Shown: positions 8,522 through 16,788 of the stretch, in pieces
Layout of the letters: every line of letters starts with the position of its first letter
Position numbering within the stretch: position 1 is the first letter of the stretch
Assembly (NCBI RefSeq): GCF_001279585.1
Contig: NZ_LGEC01000065.1
Span: 248,001 to 312,000, forward strand
Direction of reading: 5' to 3'
Source of the DNA: Nocardiopsis sp. NRRL B-16309
GTDB lineage: Bacteria; Actinomycetota; Actinomycetes; Streptosporangiales; Streptosporangiaceae
DNA: 64,000 nt
Made by a program: the position numbers and the translations under genes
Notes under the pieces: model-generated
What the model was told of the DNA's origin: nothing
Databases searched by the model: none
Seen by the model: the letters and a program-made list of their open reading frames with translations, nothing else

Positions 8522-9079
8522 ATGGACGCTGAAGTACACCCCGATCTGGCGAAACTGTCCTTCCTGCTCGGCCGCTGGGAGGGCGTCGGCGTCGCCGGCT
8601 ACGCCGAAGAGGAAGAGTTCCAGTTCGGGCAGGAGGTCGAGTTCTCCCACAGCCCGGACGCTCCGTACCTGACCTACAGCAGCAAGGCCTGGCGCATGAA
8701 GGCCGACGGCACGCTGGGCGAGGTCATCACGGAGGAGTCCGGCTACTGGCGCGCGCTGTCGGAGGCCGACACCGCGCAGTACGCCAAGGACGACGACAAG
8801 AACATCATCCACCTCGAAGTGCTCATCACCCACAACGAGGGGTTCATAGAGTCCTACCTGGGCAACGTGTTCGCCAACCGGGTGGAGATGGCCACCAACG
8901 CGGTGATGCACACGATCACCGGCCTGGAGGTCACCGCCTCGCACCGGCTCTACGGGCTCTTCGGCGACGACCGGGAGACCCTGGGCTACGCGTGGGACCT
9001 GGCGGCGCGGGGGCACGAGCTGCGGTCGTACATGTCGGCCCAGCTGAAGAAGGCCGGCGCGCGGCCAACCGGGACGTAG
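8522..9079 (+). CDS. Nitrobindin-like (FABP/DUF1794) protein with an atypical C-terminus
   Basis: This 185-aa protein is a predicted ten-stranded beta-barrel of the nitrobindin family, which binds ferric haem and detoxifies peroxynitrite. The FLLGRWEGVG motif (residues 14-23) and C-terminal YAWDLAARG segment are diagnostic. In the relatives I recall, a histidine near HLSARL ligates haem; here the corresponding stretch reads RSYMSAQL, so that His appears replaced by Tyr. Haem binding is therefore uncertain. The ATG follows a TACGCT box (8508-8513) by 8 nt without a ribosome site. Confidence 0.82.
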   Translation: MDAEVHPDLAKLSFLLGRWEGVGVAGYAEEEEFQFGQEVEFSHSPDAPYLTYSSKAWRMKADGTLGEVITEESGYWRALSEADTAQYAKDDDKNIIHLEVLITHNEGFIESYLGNVFANRVEMATNAVMHTITGLEVTASHRLYGLFGDDRETLGYAWDLAARGHELRSYMSAQLKKAGARPTGT

Positions 9080-9224
9080 CTCCGCGGCCGGGCCGCGGGC
9101 AGGGGCAGACCCCGGGTGTCCTCCCACCGAGGGGGTGGGGCCGGTCGGACGAGTTCCGGCGACCCGGGGTCCGGGTGTCCGTCGTGGATTCGCGGCGAAC
9201 GACGTCGCGAACGCGAGCGTCGTC

Positions 9225-9263
9225 CTAGCGGACGGCCACCTCGCCAGTCCTGAGAGAAATCAT
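9225..9263 (-). CDS. Possible 12-codon mini-gene with a very strong ribosome site
   Basis: On the minus strand, AAAGGAGGTGGT (9271-9282) is a near-perfect complement to the 16S rRNA tail and is followed 7 nt later by ATG and 12 codons encoding MISLRTGEVAVR, then TAG. No longer gene follows in that direction until the GIDE-like gene about 900 bp away. It may be a regulatory leader peptide, a remnant, or a chance match. It occupies the 324-bp gap between the nitrobindin-like gene and ygfZ, which otherwise shows nothing recognisable. Confidence 0.3.
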   Translation of the reverse strand: MISLRTGEVAVR

Positions 9264-9403
9264 CTTTCGGACCACCTCCTTTCCTGCGTGCCACCGACAG
9301 TACGTCCCGTGGGTCCCGCCGGGCAAGTGTTTTTCTGACTCGCGTCATCGCAGGTCAGAGGCGCACTCGCGAGCGACTTGGCGGGGCGGCTAGGCTCGGC
9401 GGT

Positions 9404-10432
9404 ATGACTTCGCCGCTGCTGAGCACACCCGGTGCCGTGACCGCCGAGCACACCGACTCCGGCGTCGCCGCGCACTACGGAGACCCCGCCCACGAGGGCC
9501 GTGCCGCCGAACGCGCCGCCGCCTGGGTGGACCGGAGCAACCGGGACGTGGTGCGGGTGAGCGGACCCGACCGCCTCACCTGGCTCAACGACCTCACCAG
9601 CCAGCTCACGAGCGACCTGGCACCGGGCGTGGGCACCGAGGCGCTGGTCCTGGACAACCGCGGCCACCTGCGCCACCACCTGTCGCTGGTGGACGACGGC
9701 GAGTCCACCTGGATCCACACCGAGCCGGGGCGCGGCGCCGACCTGGCGGCGTTCCTGGACTCCATGCGCTTCATGCTGCGCGTGGAGGTCGCCGACCTCG
9801 GCGACGGCTTCGCCGTTCTGACGTTGCTCGGCCCCAAGCGCGCGGAGGCCGTCGACGCGGCCGGCGACGTGCTGGAGGGCGTGGTCGCGCGCCTGACGAT
9901 GGACGAGACCGACCTGTTCGTGCCCGCCGAACGGCTCACCGAGGTGGCCGAGGCGCTCACCGCCGCCGGGGCGCGGCCCGCCGGGATGTGGGCCTACGAG
10001 GCCGACCGCATCGCGCACCACAGGGTCCGCGCGGGCGTCGACACGGACGAGCGCACGATCCCGCACGAGGTGGACTGGGTCGGCCGCGCGGTGCACCTGG
10101 AGAAGGGCTGCTACCCGGGCCAGGAGACGGTGGCGCGGGTGCACAACCTGGGGCGTCCGCCGCGCCGCCTGGTCATGCTGCACCTGGACGGGACCGCCGA
10201 GCGCCTGCCGGAGGTGGGCGCCCCGATCGAGCTCGACGGCCGCAAGGTGGGCCGGGTGGGGTCGTCGGCCCGCCACCACGAGTTGGGGCCCATCGCGCTG
10301 GGCGTGCTCAAGCGCGCGGCTCCCACCGACGCCGAACTGGAGGTCGACGGGATCGCCGCGGGCCAGGAGGTCGTGGTGGATCCCGACACCGGCGCCAACG
10401 CCCAGATCGACCTGCGCCGCCGCCCGAAGTAG
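9404..10432 (+). CDS. ygfZ: Folate-binding protein YgfZ (GcvT-like)
   Basis: The 342-aa protein resembles the T-protein of the glycine cleavage system but belongs to the YgfZ/IBA57 group, which helps assemble or repair iron-sulfur enzymes using folate. The hallmark KGCYPGQETVARV, containing the functional cysteine, sits near residue 230. DRLTWLNDLTSQ and the C-terminal GxVGSSARHHELG segment agree with the family. A TAGGCT box (9391-9396) ends 7 nt before the ATG with no ribosome site, suggesting a leaderless transcript. It is followed by a decayed TetR gene. Confidence 0.9.
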   Translation: MTSPLLSTPGAVTAEHTDSGVAAHYGDPAHEGRAAERAAAWVDRSNRDVVRVSGPDRLTWLNDLTSQLTSDLAPGVGTEALVLDNRGHLRHHLSLVDDGESTWIHTEPGRGADLAAFLDSMRFMLRVEVADLGDGFAVLTLLGPKRAEAVDAAGDVLEGVVARLTMDETDLFVPAERLTEVAEALTAAGARPAGMWAYEADRIAHHRVRAGVDTDERTIPHEVDWVGRAVHLEKGCYPGQETVARVHNLGRPPRRLVMLHLDGTAERLPEVGAPIELDGRKVGRVGSSARHHELGPIALGVLKRAAPTDAELEVDGIAAGQEVVVDPDTGANAQIDLRRRPK

Positions 10433-10440
10433 ACACCGGA

Positions 10441-10649
10441 GTCCGGGCGCCGGACAAGCGCACCCGCCAGCCCACCGAGGTGCGGCGGCGGCTCATCCTG
10501 GAGGCCGCTGTTCCCCTGGTGACGCGCTGGTCGACGGACTGGCCCTGCGCCGCCTGCGGGGCGCTCCGCCGCTGAGCATCGAGCAGGCGCGCGCCCACCT
10601 GCGCCGCTTCCTGGCCGCGGAACTGGGCCTGGAGTCCTCCCCGGCCTGA
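10441..10649 (+). pseudogene. TetR-family regulator relic with internal deletion and frame change
   Basis: From 10441 one frame reads a typical TetR start (KRTRQPTEVRRRLILEAA), the helix preceding the DNA-recognition helix. After about 10520 the recognisable sequence moves to another frame (phase of 10524) and reads ALVDGLALRRLRG, then EQARAHLRRFLAAELGL, which looks like a TetR C-terminal end stopping at TGA 10647. The recognition helix and most of the ligand domain are missing, so this is a broken gene. I infer its identity from these two fragments only. Confidence 0.6.
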
Positions 10650-10852
10650 CGCGCACGCGGCTCCCGGGCCGTCCTGGGCCTGTCGCCCGGGACGGCCCGA
10701 CCCGGTTCACTCCACCGACGGCCGCGGCAGGGGTTGCTCGCGGGGCCGATGGTGGTCATCGCGCGCGCAGGTGTGGATTCGCGCAGGTCAGAGCCACAGA
10801 CTGGGGAGAGGGGCGCACCGCGCGGACCACGGTTCCGCGTCCGGACGGCCGC

Positions 10853-10894
10853 TCGCCCGTGACCGGCATCGCGTCGCCCGTGACCGGCATCGCG
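10853..10894. repeat. 21-bp tandem duplication (two perfect copies)
   Basis: The unit TCGCCCGTGACCGGCATCGC plus a final G occurs twice in a row (10853-10873 and 10874-10894). It lies upstream of the AhpD-like gene in the non-coding stretch 10650-10949, where nothing else is clear. Confidence 0.8.
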
Positions 10895-10949
10895 CCCCTC
10901 ATCCGCTGGTCCGCGCCCTGCGCGCGGGCACCGCAGGAAGGAGGCCGAC

Positions 10950-11342
10950 ATGACCACGCTGAGCCGCGGTGAGGTCGAGGCCGACATCAAGAACACGCTG
11001 GGCCTCGTCCCGCACTTCTTCTCCGCCATCCCGGACGAGCTGATCGGCGCAGAGTGGGAGCTCTTCAAGCACCTGGAGCTCGGTGAGACGCTCATCCCGA
11101 ACAAGTACAAGGAGCTGATGGGCGTCGCCCTGCACTCGGAGACCAAGTGCACGTACTGCACGCTGTTCCACACCGAGGCGGCGAAGCTCTTCGGCGCCAC
11201 CGACCAGGAGATCCAGGAGGCCGTGCACTACGCCAAGTCGAGCCTGGGCTGGAGCGCGTACCTGAACGGGATGCGGGAGGACTTCGACACCTTCAAGGAC
11301 GAGCTGGGCCAGATCGGCCAGTACCTCAGCTCCCAGGCGTGA
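10950..11342 (+). CDS. AhpD-like / carboxymuconolactone decarboxylase-family protein
   Basis: This 130-aa all-helical protein carries the alkylhydroperoxidase-type motif TKCTYCTLFHTEA, with Cys67, Cys70 and His74 in the CxxCxxxH arrangement used for thiol peroxide chemistry. Related proteins reduce peroxides or act in ring-cleavage pathways; motif and length favour a small peroxidase-like enzyme. A strong ribosome site (GGAAGGAGG) lies 6 nt before the ATG. The next small gene overlaps its stop by GTGA, so the two are translationally coupled. Confidence 0.82.
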   Translation: MTTLSRGEVEADIKNTLGLVPHFFSAIPDELIGAEWELFKHLELGETLIPNKYKELMGVALHSETKCTYCTLFHTEAAKLFGATDQEIQEAVHYAKSSLGWSAYLNGMREDFDTFKDELGQIGQYLSSQA

Positions 11343-11581
11343 CCGTGCGACTGGAAAGGGTGCAACCGACGGTCATCCGGGCGACCATGCACGTCCGTGA
11401 GATCGCCGCGCTCATGGCCGCGGTGCGCCATCTGGCGGACGGCACGCCCCAGGAGGTGCCGGAGGAGGCCCGCCGCCAGCTCAGGTCCCTGCTGGAGAGC
11501 TACGACGAGCAGGTGCGGCACCTCGCCGACCGCCCCGCGTCCGTCACCGACGTCCCGGGGCAGGGTGGAGAGCCCGCCTGA
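11339..11581 (+). CDS. Small hypothetical protein coupled to the AhpD-like gene
   Basis: The GTG at 11339 overlaps the upstream TGA (GTGA), giving an 80-aa product; a GTG at 11345 is an alternative. The sequence is helical and charged (HVREIAALMAAVRHLADG, EEARRQLRSLLESYDEQVRHLA) with no membrane segment or cysteine. I do not recognise the family. The overlap suggests it works with, or stabilises, the AhpD-like protein. Confidence 0.6.
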   Translation: MTVRLERVQPTVIRATMHVREIAALMAAVRHLADGTPQEVPEEARRQLRSLLESYDEQVRHLADRPASVTDVPGQGGEPA

Positions 11582-11681
11582 CCCGCACGGCCGTCCGTTC
11601 CCTCCCGCCGTATGGCCGGGAGGGGCGGCCGTGCCGCGCCCTGCCGGTGAACGCCGTCGCCCTCATCGCCGCCCTCGGCTG

Positions 11682-11761
11682 ACCCACGCACCCACGCACC
11701 CACGCACCCACGCACCCACGCACCCACGCACCCACGCACCCACGCACCCACGCACCCACGG
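11682..11761. repeat. 8-bp minisatellite, 10 copies of ACCCACGC
   Basis: Nine perfect ACCCACGC units plus a terminal ACCCACGG form an 80-bp array in the gap between two convergent genes (11582-12113). The minus strand reads (GGGTGCGT)n, with GGG every 8 nt, a canonical intramolecular G-quadruplex pattern. Open frames across it are repeat artefacts. Confidence 0.93.
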
Positions 11762-11782
11762 GATCACACCCGGCCCTCTGGC

Positions 11783-11814
11783 ACCCAAGCACCCAAGCAC
11801 CCAAGCACCCAAGG
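11783..11814. repeat. Second 8-bp minisatellite, 4 copies of ACCCAAGC
   Basis: Three ACCCAAGC units and a final ACCCAAGG follow the first array after 21 bp. Both arrays end in GGGATC(A/G)CACCCGG, so a larger unit was duplicated and then diverged. The minus strand again gives four GGG runs with 5-nt loops. Confidence 0.9.
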
Positions 11815-12052
11815 GATCGCACCCGGATCTGTGGCCCGCGGGTCCTGCTCACCGGCCCGTGAAACCCGTACACCACAGGACGGGACCACCGCTGCTGCCG
11901 TTCCGCCTTCCACTCGTGGACCCAGCGCAGCCCGGCACGCCCGGACGGAACCACCCCGCACCCGTGCTGCTCACGGACGCGGCCAAGCCCGTACACGACG
12001 GACGCGGATCACCCAAAGCTCCTGGCCCGGGTGCTGCTCAAAGAAACGGCGA

Positions 12053-12084
12053 AGCCCGGCGCGCCTTCGAGGGCGCACCGGGCT
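12053..12084 (-). terminator. Terminator after gatD
   Basis: AGCCCGG (12053-12059) pairs with CCGGGCT (12078-12084), with an inner GCGCC/GGCGC stem and a short loop. On the minus strand it is followed by a T-rich run (CGTTTCTTT), suiting termination of the murT-gatD operon. Confidence 0.6.
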
Positions 12085-12113
12085 CCACGGTCGGTTCGGG
12101 ATCCCGCTCGGGG

Positions 12114-12827
12114 TCAGCGCAGGGCGGCGGCCAGGCGCTCCTCGTGCAGGCGCTCGCCCCAGGACGGGGCCACGGCGGGCAGCGCGCCCACGCGCCAGCG
12201 CAGCAGGAGATCGGCCAGTTCCGGGTTGCGGGGCAGTGCGGGGCCGTGCAGGTAGGTGCCGAGCACCTGGCCCTGGTAGGCGCCCTCGGTGCGGTCGTCG
12301 TTGCCGATCCCGCGCACGGTCGTGGACAGCGGGCGCGCCGACGGGCCGATGGCGGTCCGGCCCTGGTGGTTCTCGAACCCGGTGATGCGGCCGACGCCCA
12401 GGGCGGGGTCCACGTCCGCGACGATCTCGCCGACCGCGCGGGTCTGGCCGCGGCCGCTGCGGATGTCGAGGATCCCGATGCCGGGCAGCGGGTTGGACTC
12501 GTCGTCGCCGTAGGACTCGCCGATGATCTGGTAGCCCGCGCAGACCGCGAAGACGCAGGCGCCCCGGGCCACGGCGCGGGCGAGCCCGCCGTCCTTGCGC
12601 AGGCGCTCGGCCGCCAGGATCTGCGGCCGGTCTTCGCCGCCGCCGAGCAGGTAGATGTCGCCGTGCTCGGGCACAGGGCTGCTGGAGGTGACCTGCAGGA
12701 CCTCGGTGGGAATCCCGCGCAGTTCGGCGCGGCGCTTGAGGATGAGGACGTTGCCCTGGTCCCCGTAGGTGCTCAGCAGGTCGGGGTAGATCCACACGAT
12801 CCGCAGGGTGCTGCTGGTGTCCGTCAT
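12114..12827 (-). CDS. gatD: Lipid II isoglutaminyl synthase, glutaminase subunit GatD
   Basis: This 237-aa class I glutamine amidotransferase of the CobQ-like group frees ammonia from glutamine for amidation of the D-glutamate residue in lipid II. The nucleophile Cys96 lies in VFAVCAGYQIIGE, and the partner histidine in TYLHGPALPRNPEL near residue 190. LGGGEDRPQ near 61-69 is typical. It follows murT by 14 bp, the standard murT-gatD pair. Location is cytosolic, at the inner membrane face with its partner. CobQ itself is excluded by length and partner. Confidence 0.93.
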   Translation of the reverse strand: MTDTSSTLRIVWIYPDLLSTYGDQGNVLILKRRAELRGIPTEVLQVTSSSPVPEHGDIYLLGGGEDRPQILAAERLRKDGGLARAVARGACVFAVCAGYQIIGESYGDDESNPLPGIGILDIRSGRGQTRAVGEIVADVDPALGVGRITGFENHQGRTAIGPSARPLSTTVRGIGNDDRTEGAYQGQVLGTYLHGPALPRNPELADLLLRWRVGALPAVAPSWGERLHEERLAAALR

Positions 12828-12841
12828 GAGGTTGGTCTCCC

Positions 12842-14110
12842 CTACTGCACGCGGCCGTAGGCCGTGCGGATCTGCTGGAAGGCTGTGTAGTTGGCGATGA
12901 CGTCGACCTTGGTGATGTCGGGGTCCTCGGCCTTGAGTCGGCCGAGCACCTCGTCCACGCGGTCGGCGACCTCGAAGGCCACGCCGTCGGTCTCCAGGCG
13001 CAGGGCCAGGTCGGTGCGGCGCTCACCCATGACGAACACGCGCCGGCCGCGAAGGACCGTGTAGTCCACGTCCCACAGCCAGGAGGTGTCCTTGCCGTCG
13101 GGGATCTGGGCGTTGACCGCGAGGATCACCGGCACCCGGGGCGGGTCCAGGACCGCGAAGGACTCCAGCCAGCCCGCGGGGTTCTTGGACAGCAGGAGCC
13201 GCACCTCGACCCCCATGGTGACCAGGGAGGTGTAGCGGCCCGCGACCGAGGTGATCTCGCGCAGGCGCTCCACCGTGCGCTCCGGGTGGATGCCGTACCC
13301 GGCGGCCGTCGCGGCGGCGATGGCCGCGTTGGCGCGGTTGGCGTCACCGGGCAGGTTCAGGCGGAGTTTGAGCCGCTGGCCGTCCGGTGCGATGAGGGTG
13401 TCGGACTCGTTGTCCACCGCCCACGTGGTCTCCGGGCGGGACAGGCCGCACTCGGGGCACTCCCAGTACGGGTCGGTGTCCCGCTTGAGGTGGCCGCCGC
13501 ACTCGGGGCAGCACCAGGAGTCCTCCTTCCAGCGCTGACCGGCCGAGACCCAGGTGGCGTTGGCCGCGCCGAGCCCCGCCCACGCCACGAGGGGATCGTC
13601 GGCGTTGGCGATGACGTGGGTGTTGGTCTTGCCGAGCGCCGTCCGCCACTTCTTGGCGAGCAGGTTGATCTCCGAGGCGCGGTCCATCTGGTCCCGGCTG
13701 AGGTTCATCAGCACCACGAACGCGGGCTGGGTGGCGACCAGGACCTGCGGCAGGTACTTCTCGTCGACCTCCAGCACGCCGTTGACCGCGGAGGCGTTCT
13801 GCGAGAGCGCCGTGATGTGCCCGGTGGGCATGTTGGCGCCGTACTCGTTGGTGGCCACGTCGCCGAACTCGCGCAGGGCCTGGGCGATGAGCCGGGTCGT
13901 GGTCGTCTTGCCGTTGGTGGCGCTGATGAGCGCCAGGCGGCGGCCCTTGGCGAGCTTGGTCAGCAGATCCGGCTCGACCTTGAGCGCGACCCGCCCACCG
14001 ATGACGGAGCCGTCCCCCCGCCCGGTCGCGCGGGACAGGCTGGCCGCACTCCTGCCCAGGACCGATGCGAGTTGGGCACGCAGGGGAAGGTCGCTCAATC
14101 TACTCTCCAC
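12842..14110 (-). CDS. murT: Lipid II isoglutaminyl synthase, Mur-ligase subunit MurT
   Basis: The 422-aa Mur-ligase-like protein activates the D-Glu carboxylate of lipid II with ATP and uses ammonia from GatD. The P-loop ATNGKTTTTRL is at residues 64-74. A four-cysteine zinc ribbon typical of MurT (WCCPECGGHL, then WECPECG) lies near 199-223. The C-terminal DUF1727 region ends the protein (DITKVDVIANYTAFQQIR). The start is a GTG; a TTG four codons later with GGAG upstream is an alternative. It leads the two-gene operon. Confidence 0.93.
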   Translation of the reverse strand: MESRLSDLPLRAQLASVLGRSAASLSRATGRGDGSVIGGRVALKVEPDLLTKLAKGRRLALISATNGKTTTTRLIAQALREFGDVATNEYGANMPTGHITALSQNASAVNGVLEVDEKYLPQVLVATQPAFVVLMNLSRDQMDRASEINLLAKKWRTALGKTNTHVIANADDPLVAWAGLGAANATWVSAGQRWKEDSWCCPECGGHLKRDTDPYWECPECGLSRPETTWAVDNESDTLIAPDGQRLKLRLNLPGDANRANAAIAAATAAGYGIHPERTVERLREITSVAGRYTSLVTMGVEVRLLLSKNPAGWLESFAVLDPPRVPVILAVNAQIPDGKDTSWLWDVDYTVLRGRRVFVMGERRTDLALRLETDGVAFEVADRVDEVLGRLKAEDPDITKVDVIANYTAFQQIRTAYGRVQ

Positions 14111-14186
14111 GTCGCTTGATCACCCGCGCCTGTGCGCGTCCGCACGGCAGGTGATGTCTCGGGCACAGCCTAGTGTCCACCGGTGA

Positions 14187-16325
14187 TCACACCCGCCAGT
14201 CCAACCGCTCGGGCGGTGGACCCAGGTTGGGCGGTACCCGCCGATCCCGGACGCCGGTGCCGACCGGGGCCGGCCGGTCCGTCCGACCGTCGTCCGCGGC
14301 CGCCGGGGCGCCGGGTGGGGCGATCCTCGGCCGACCGCCCTCGACGGGCTGTTCGGCTGGGGAACCTCCCCCGCGCGTGCGGGTGGCAGTGCCGTTACTG
14401 GTGTGACGGGAGTCGTCCACCGTGGCCAGTGTTGCTGTGGACAGGGTGAGGATACCTGGGTTGGTGTCGGCGAGAACAGGGCCATCGCCGGTGAGAACGA
14501 CGGCGACGGTGTCGGGGAGCTCGCGCAGGGCCTCCGCCCCGAGGTCGAGGGGGCGCACGGCGGCGTCCTCGCTCTCCACGGCCGTCACGGGCGTGTCGAG
14601 ATCGGCCGCCTGGGCCGTGGCCCGACCCCACGCGGTGGCCGATCTCACATGTCTGACCAGGTCGAGCGGGGCGACCGCGGCGGCGGCGTTGCGGATCACC
14701 GCGCCGGACTCGGTGTGCGGCGAGGGGAAGAAGCGGTCGTCGGACTCCATGTCGGCCATCGGGTCGGCGTCGGGGTCCGTTCCGGCCTCGGTGACCATGC
14801 CCCGCACCGCGTCGCCGATCACCTCGCTCAGGCGGTGCAGGTCCGTCCCGGCGGCCGTGCCCCCTCCCCCGGCCGAGGCGGTCACGGCGCGCGCGAGGGC
14901 CTCGGTGGACGCGCCGGGTTCGCGCATCACCACCGACAGGCAGGCGGGGTCGTCCAGGCGCGCCAGGGCGGCGGGCGTGGCCGACCGGAACATCAGCACG
15001 ACCTCCACGCCGCCGCCGGCCGCGGCCGACAGGACCTGGTCCACCTCGTCGTCGGGCAGGGCCTCGGCCCCGCACACCACGACGGTGCGCACCCGGCCGG
15101 GGCGCGACCCTCCTCCGGGGCCCTCGCGAGGCGAGCCGACCTCCAGGAGTTCGCTGAGCGAGGCCACGGCGTAGGTGCCGTACGCTCTGGCCGCCGAAGC
15201 GCCGGAGGCCCGGTCGGTGCAGATGATCTTCACCTGCGCGTAGTCGCCGTCCTCGGCGCGGGTGCCGACCGACTCGAACGGGCTCAGGCGCCGTTCCAGT
15301 TCCCAGGCGCGCTCCCACACGTCCGGGTCGTCGGCGCAGCGCTCACGGACGCGGGTGCGCTGCTCGGCGGTGAGCAGGGCCAGCGCGGCGTCGTCCTGGG
15401 CGGTGTCGTCGTCGGGCGTGATGAGCGCGCGCAGGCCGCCGATGAGGGCGCCGATCCCGGCATGCGGTCCGAGCACCTCCATCAGCCGCAGGAGCAGGGT
15501 CTCGTCGGCGTCGGCGCCCTCGCCCGTCCCGGCCGCGGCGGCGACCGCGGACAGGACGCGTGCGCGCTGTCCGGCGTCGAGGTTGGTGCCCAGGGTCATC
15601 CGTGGCAGGTCCGCGGGCAGCACCCAGCGGCGGGGCGCGACCGCGCATCTGCGGGCGAGATGGACGAGTTCGCGGGCCACGGCGTGCCCGGTGAGGTCGA
15701 TGACCGTGAGGTCGCCGCCCTCGCGCAGGCGGGAGATTCCCACGGTGGTGAGCAGGGCCGACCAGCCGGTGTCCGTGCCGCCGGTGACCACCACGGAGCC
15801 GACGCCGGACGGGACGGTGACCCCGTACCAGCGGGGCTGGGCCTCGAAGGCGCGGGCCGCGGCCTGCCACTCGCCGTAGGCGCGCGCGTGCGCCTCCTGC
15901 TGCTCGCGCAGCGCGCGGTCGCGTTCCTCGCGTTCGGCGGCCAGCCGCTCCTTGGCGCGTTCGAGCCGCTCCGCGATCACCAGGCGGCTCTGCATGAGCG
16001 CGAAGGAGATGGGCGCCGCGACCGCGGCGCAGGCGAGGACGCCGCCGAGGGCCAGGCTGCCGGGGAGGACGCGCGCGCTCCACAGGAACGGGCACAGCAG
16101 GGCCAGGACGGCCAGCCCGACGAGGGCGAAGTACAGCGGCCGGTTGGTGCGCGCCTCACTGTCGCGCTGTCCGCTGAGCCAGTCCTCGCTCAGCGACTCG
16201 GCGTCGGCGGGCGCGGGGCGGCGGGGCGCGGGTCCCGGCGCCGGGAGCAGGACGGCGTGGCGCCAGCCGAGGTAGGTCCGGCCTGCCTCGGCTCGGGGTG
16301 TACCGCCTGACCGTGGTGTGGGCAC
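14187..16325 (-). CDS. Large two-helix membrane protein with degenerate P-loop (FtsK/EccC-like architecture)
   Basis: The 712-aa product has two adjacent membrane helices (PLYFALVGLAVLALLCPFLW and a second ending VAAPISFAL), a coiled-coil stretch rich in Glu/Arg (LERAKERLAAEREERDRAL), and a long cytosolic region. TGGTDTGWSALL resembles a Walker A motif but lacks the GKS/T core, and later strands (VRTVVVCGAEALPDDEVD) look like a Walker B region without clear catalytic acids. The layout recalls FtsK/EccC-type ATPases that lost nucleotide binding. GTG 16325 is chosen because AGGAGG lies about 10 nt upstream. I cannot assign a function. Confidence 0.6.
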   Translation of the reverse strand: MPTPRSGGTPRAEAGRTYLGWRHAVLLPAPGPAPRRPAPADAESLSEDWLSGQRDSEARTNRPLYFALVGLAVLALLCPFLWSARVLPGSLALGGVLACAAVAAPISFALMQSRLVIAERLERAKERLAAEREERDRALREQQEAHARAYGEWQAAARAFEAQPRWYGVTVPSGVGSVVVTGGTDTGWSALLTTVGISRLREGGDLTVIDLTGHAVARELVHLARRCAVAPRRWVLPADLPRMTLGTNLDAGQRARVLSAVAAAAGTGEGADADETLLLRLMEVLGPHAGIGALIGGLRALITPDDDTAQDDAALALLTAEQRTRVRERCADDPDVWERAWELERRLSPFESVGTRAEDGDYAQVKIICTDRASGASAARAYGTYAVASLSELLEVGSPREGPGGGSRPGRVRTVVVCGAEALPDDEVDQVLSAAAGGGVEVVLMFRSATPAALARLDDPACLSVVMREPGASTEALARAVTASAGGGGTAAGTDLHRLSEVIGDAVRGMVTEAGTDPDADPMADMESDDRFFPSPHTESGAVIRNAAAAVAPLDLVRHVRSATAWGRATAQAADLDTPVTAVESEDAAVRPLDLGAEALRELPDTVAVVLTGDGPVLADTNPGILTLSTATLATVDDSRHTSNGTATRTRGGGSPAEQPVEGGRPRIAPPGAPAAADDGRTDRPAPVGTGVRDRRVPPNLGPPPERLDWRV

Positions 16326-16788
16326 CGTACGAACACCTCCTGACCGACCGCCGTGGGGGGCGTCGGGGATCGGGGCGCCCTCCGCACGGGTCGGGAGGCG
16401 TCCTCGAAGTCGGTCCGCTCCCCCTCCAGGGCGGTGAGCGGAGTCTGGTCCAACGGGGGCTCCGACCGGAGCCGGAGTGTGGGCCGATGCTGCCACCTGC
16501 CCGGCCTCAAGTGAAGCAGGACGCGCGGCGGCCTGCCAGACCCCGCCCGCGCCTGTGGACAACCGTCCACGGCCCAGGGGACCACCCGCGGCCTGTGGAC
16601 CAACGCCCCTGCCGCGTGCCCGGACACGGCGAGGCGCCGGTGGTGGACGGTTGCCCGTCCGCCACCGGCGCCTCGCACACGCTCGGGGGCGCGTCCCGGC
16701 GTCCGCCGGTCACGCCCCCGCGTTCCTACTGGGTGTCGTCCACGGCGTTCCGGGGGCGCGTCCGCCGGTCCGCCTTCGACAGCACTCC
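16326..16788. other. Non-coding gap
   Basis: This 463-bp stretch holds the ribosome site of the large membrane protein (16336-16340) and the hairpin at 16631-16674. I see no convincing gene on either strand. Confidence 0.6.
16631..16674 (-). terminator. Terminator after the DUF1416 gene
   Basis: GAGGCGCCGGTGG (16631-16643) pairs with CCACCGGCGCCTC (16662-16674), and GGACGG pairs with CCGTCC inside, around a TTGC loop. It lies about 115 bp past the DUF1416 stop on the minus strand. Confidence 0.65.

Noticed and set aside
11682..11814. CRISPR array
   Set aside because: Units are 8 bp with no spacers and no cas genes are near.
11700..11830. Open frames coding Thr-His-Ala-Pro repeats
   Set aside because: They arise only from the 8-bp minisatellite and lack a start site or family.
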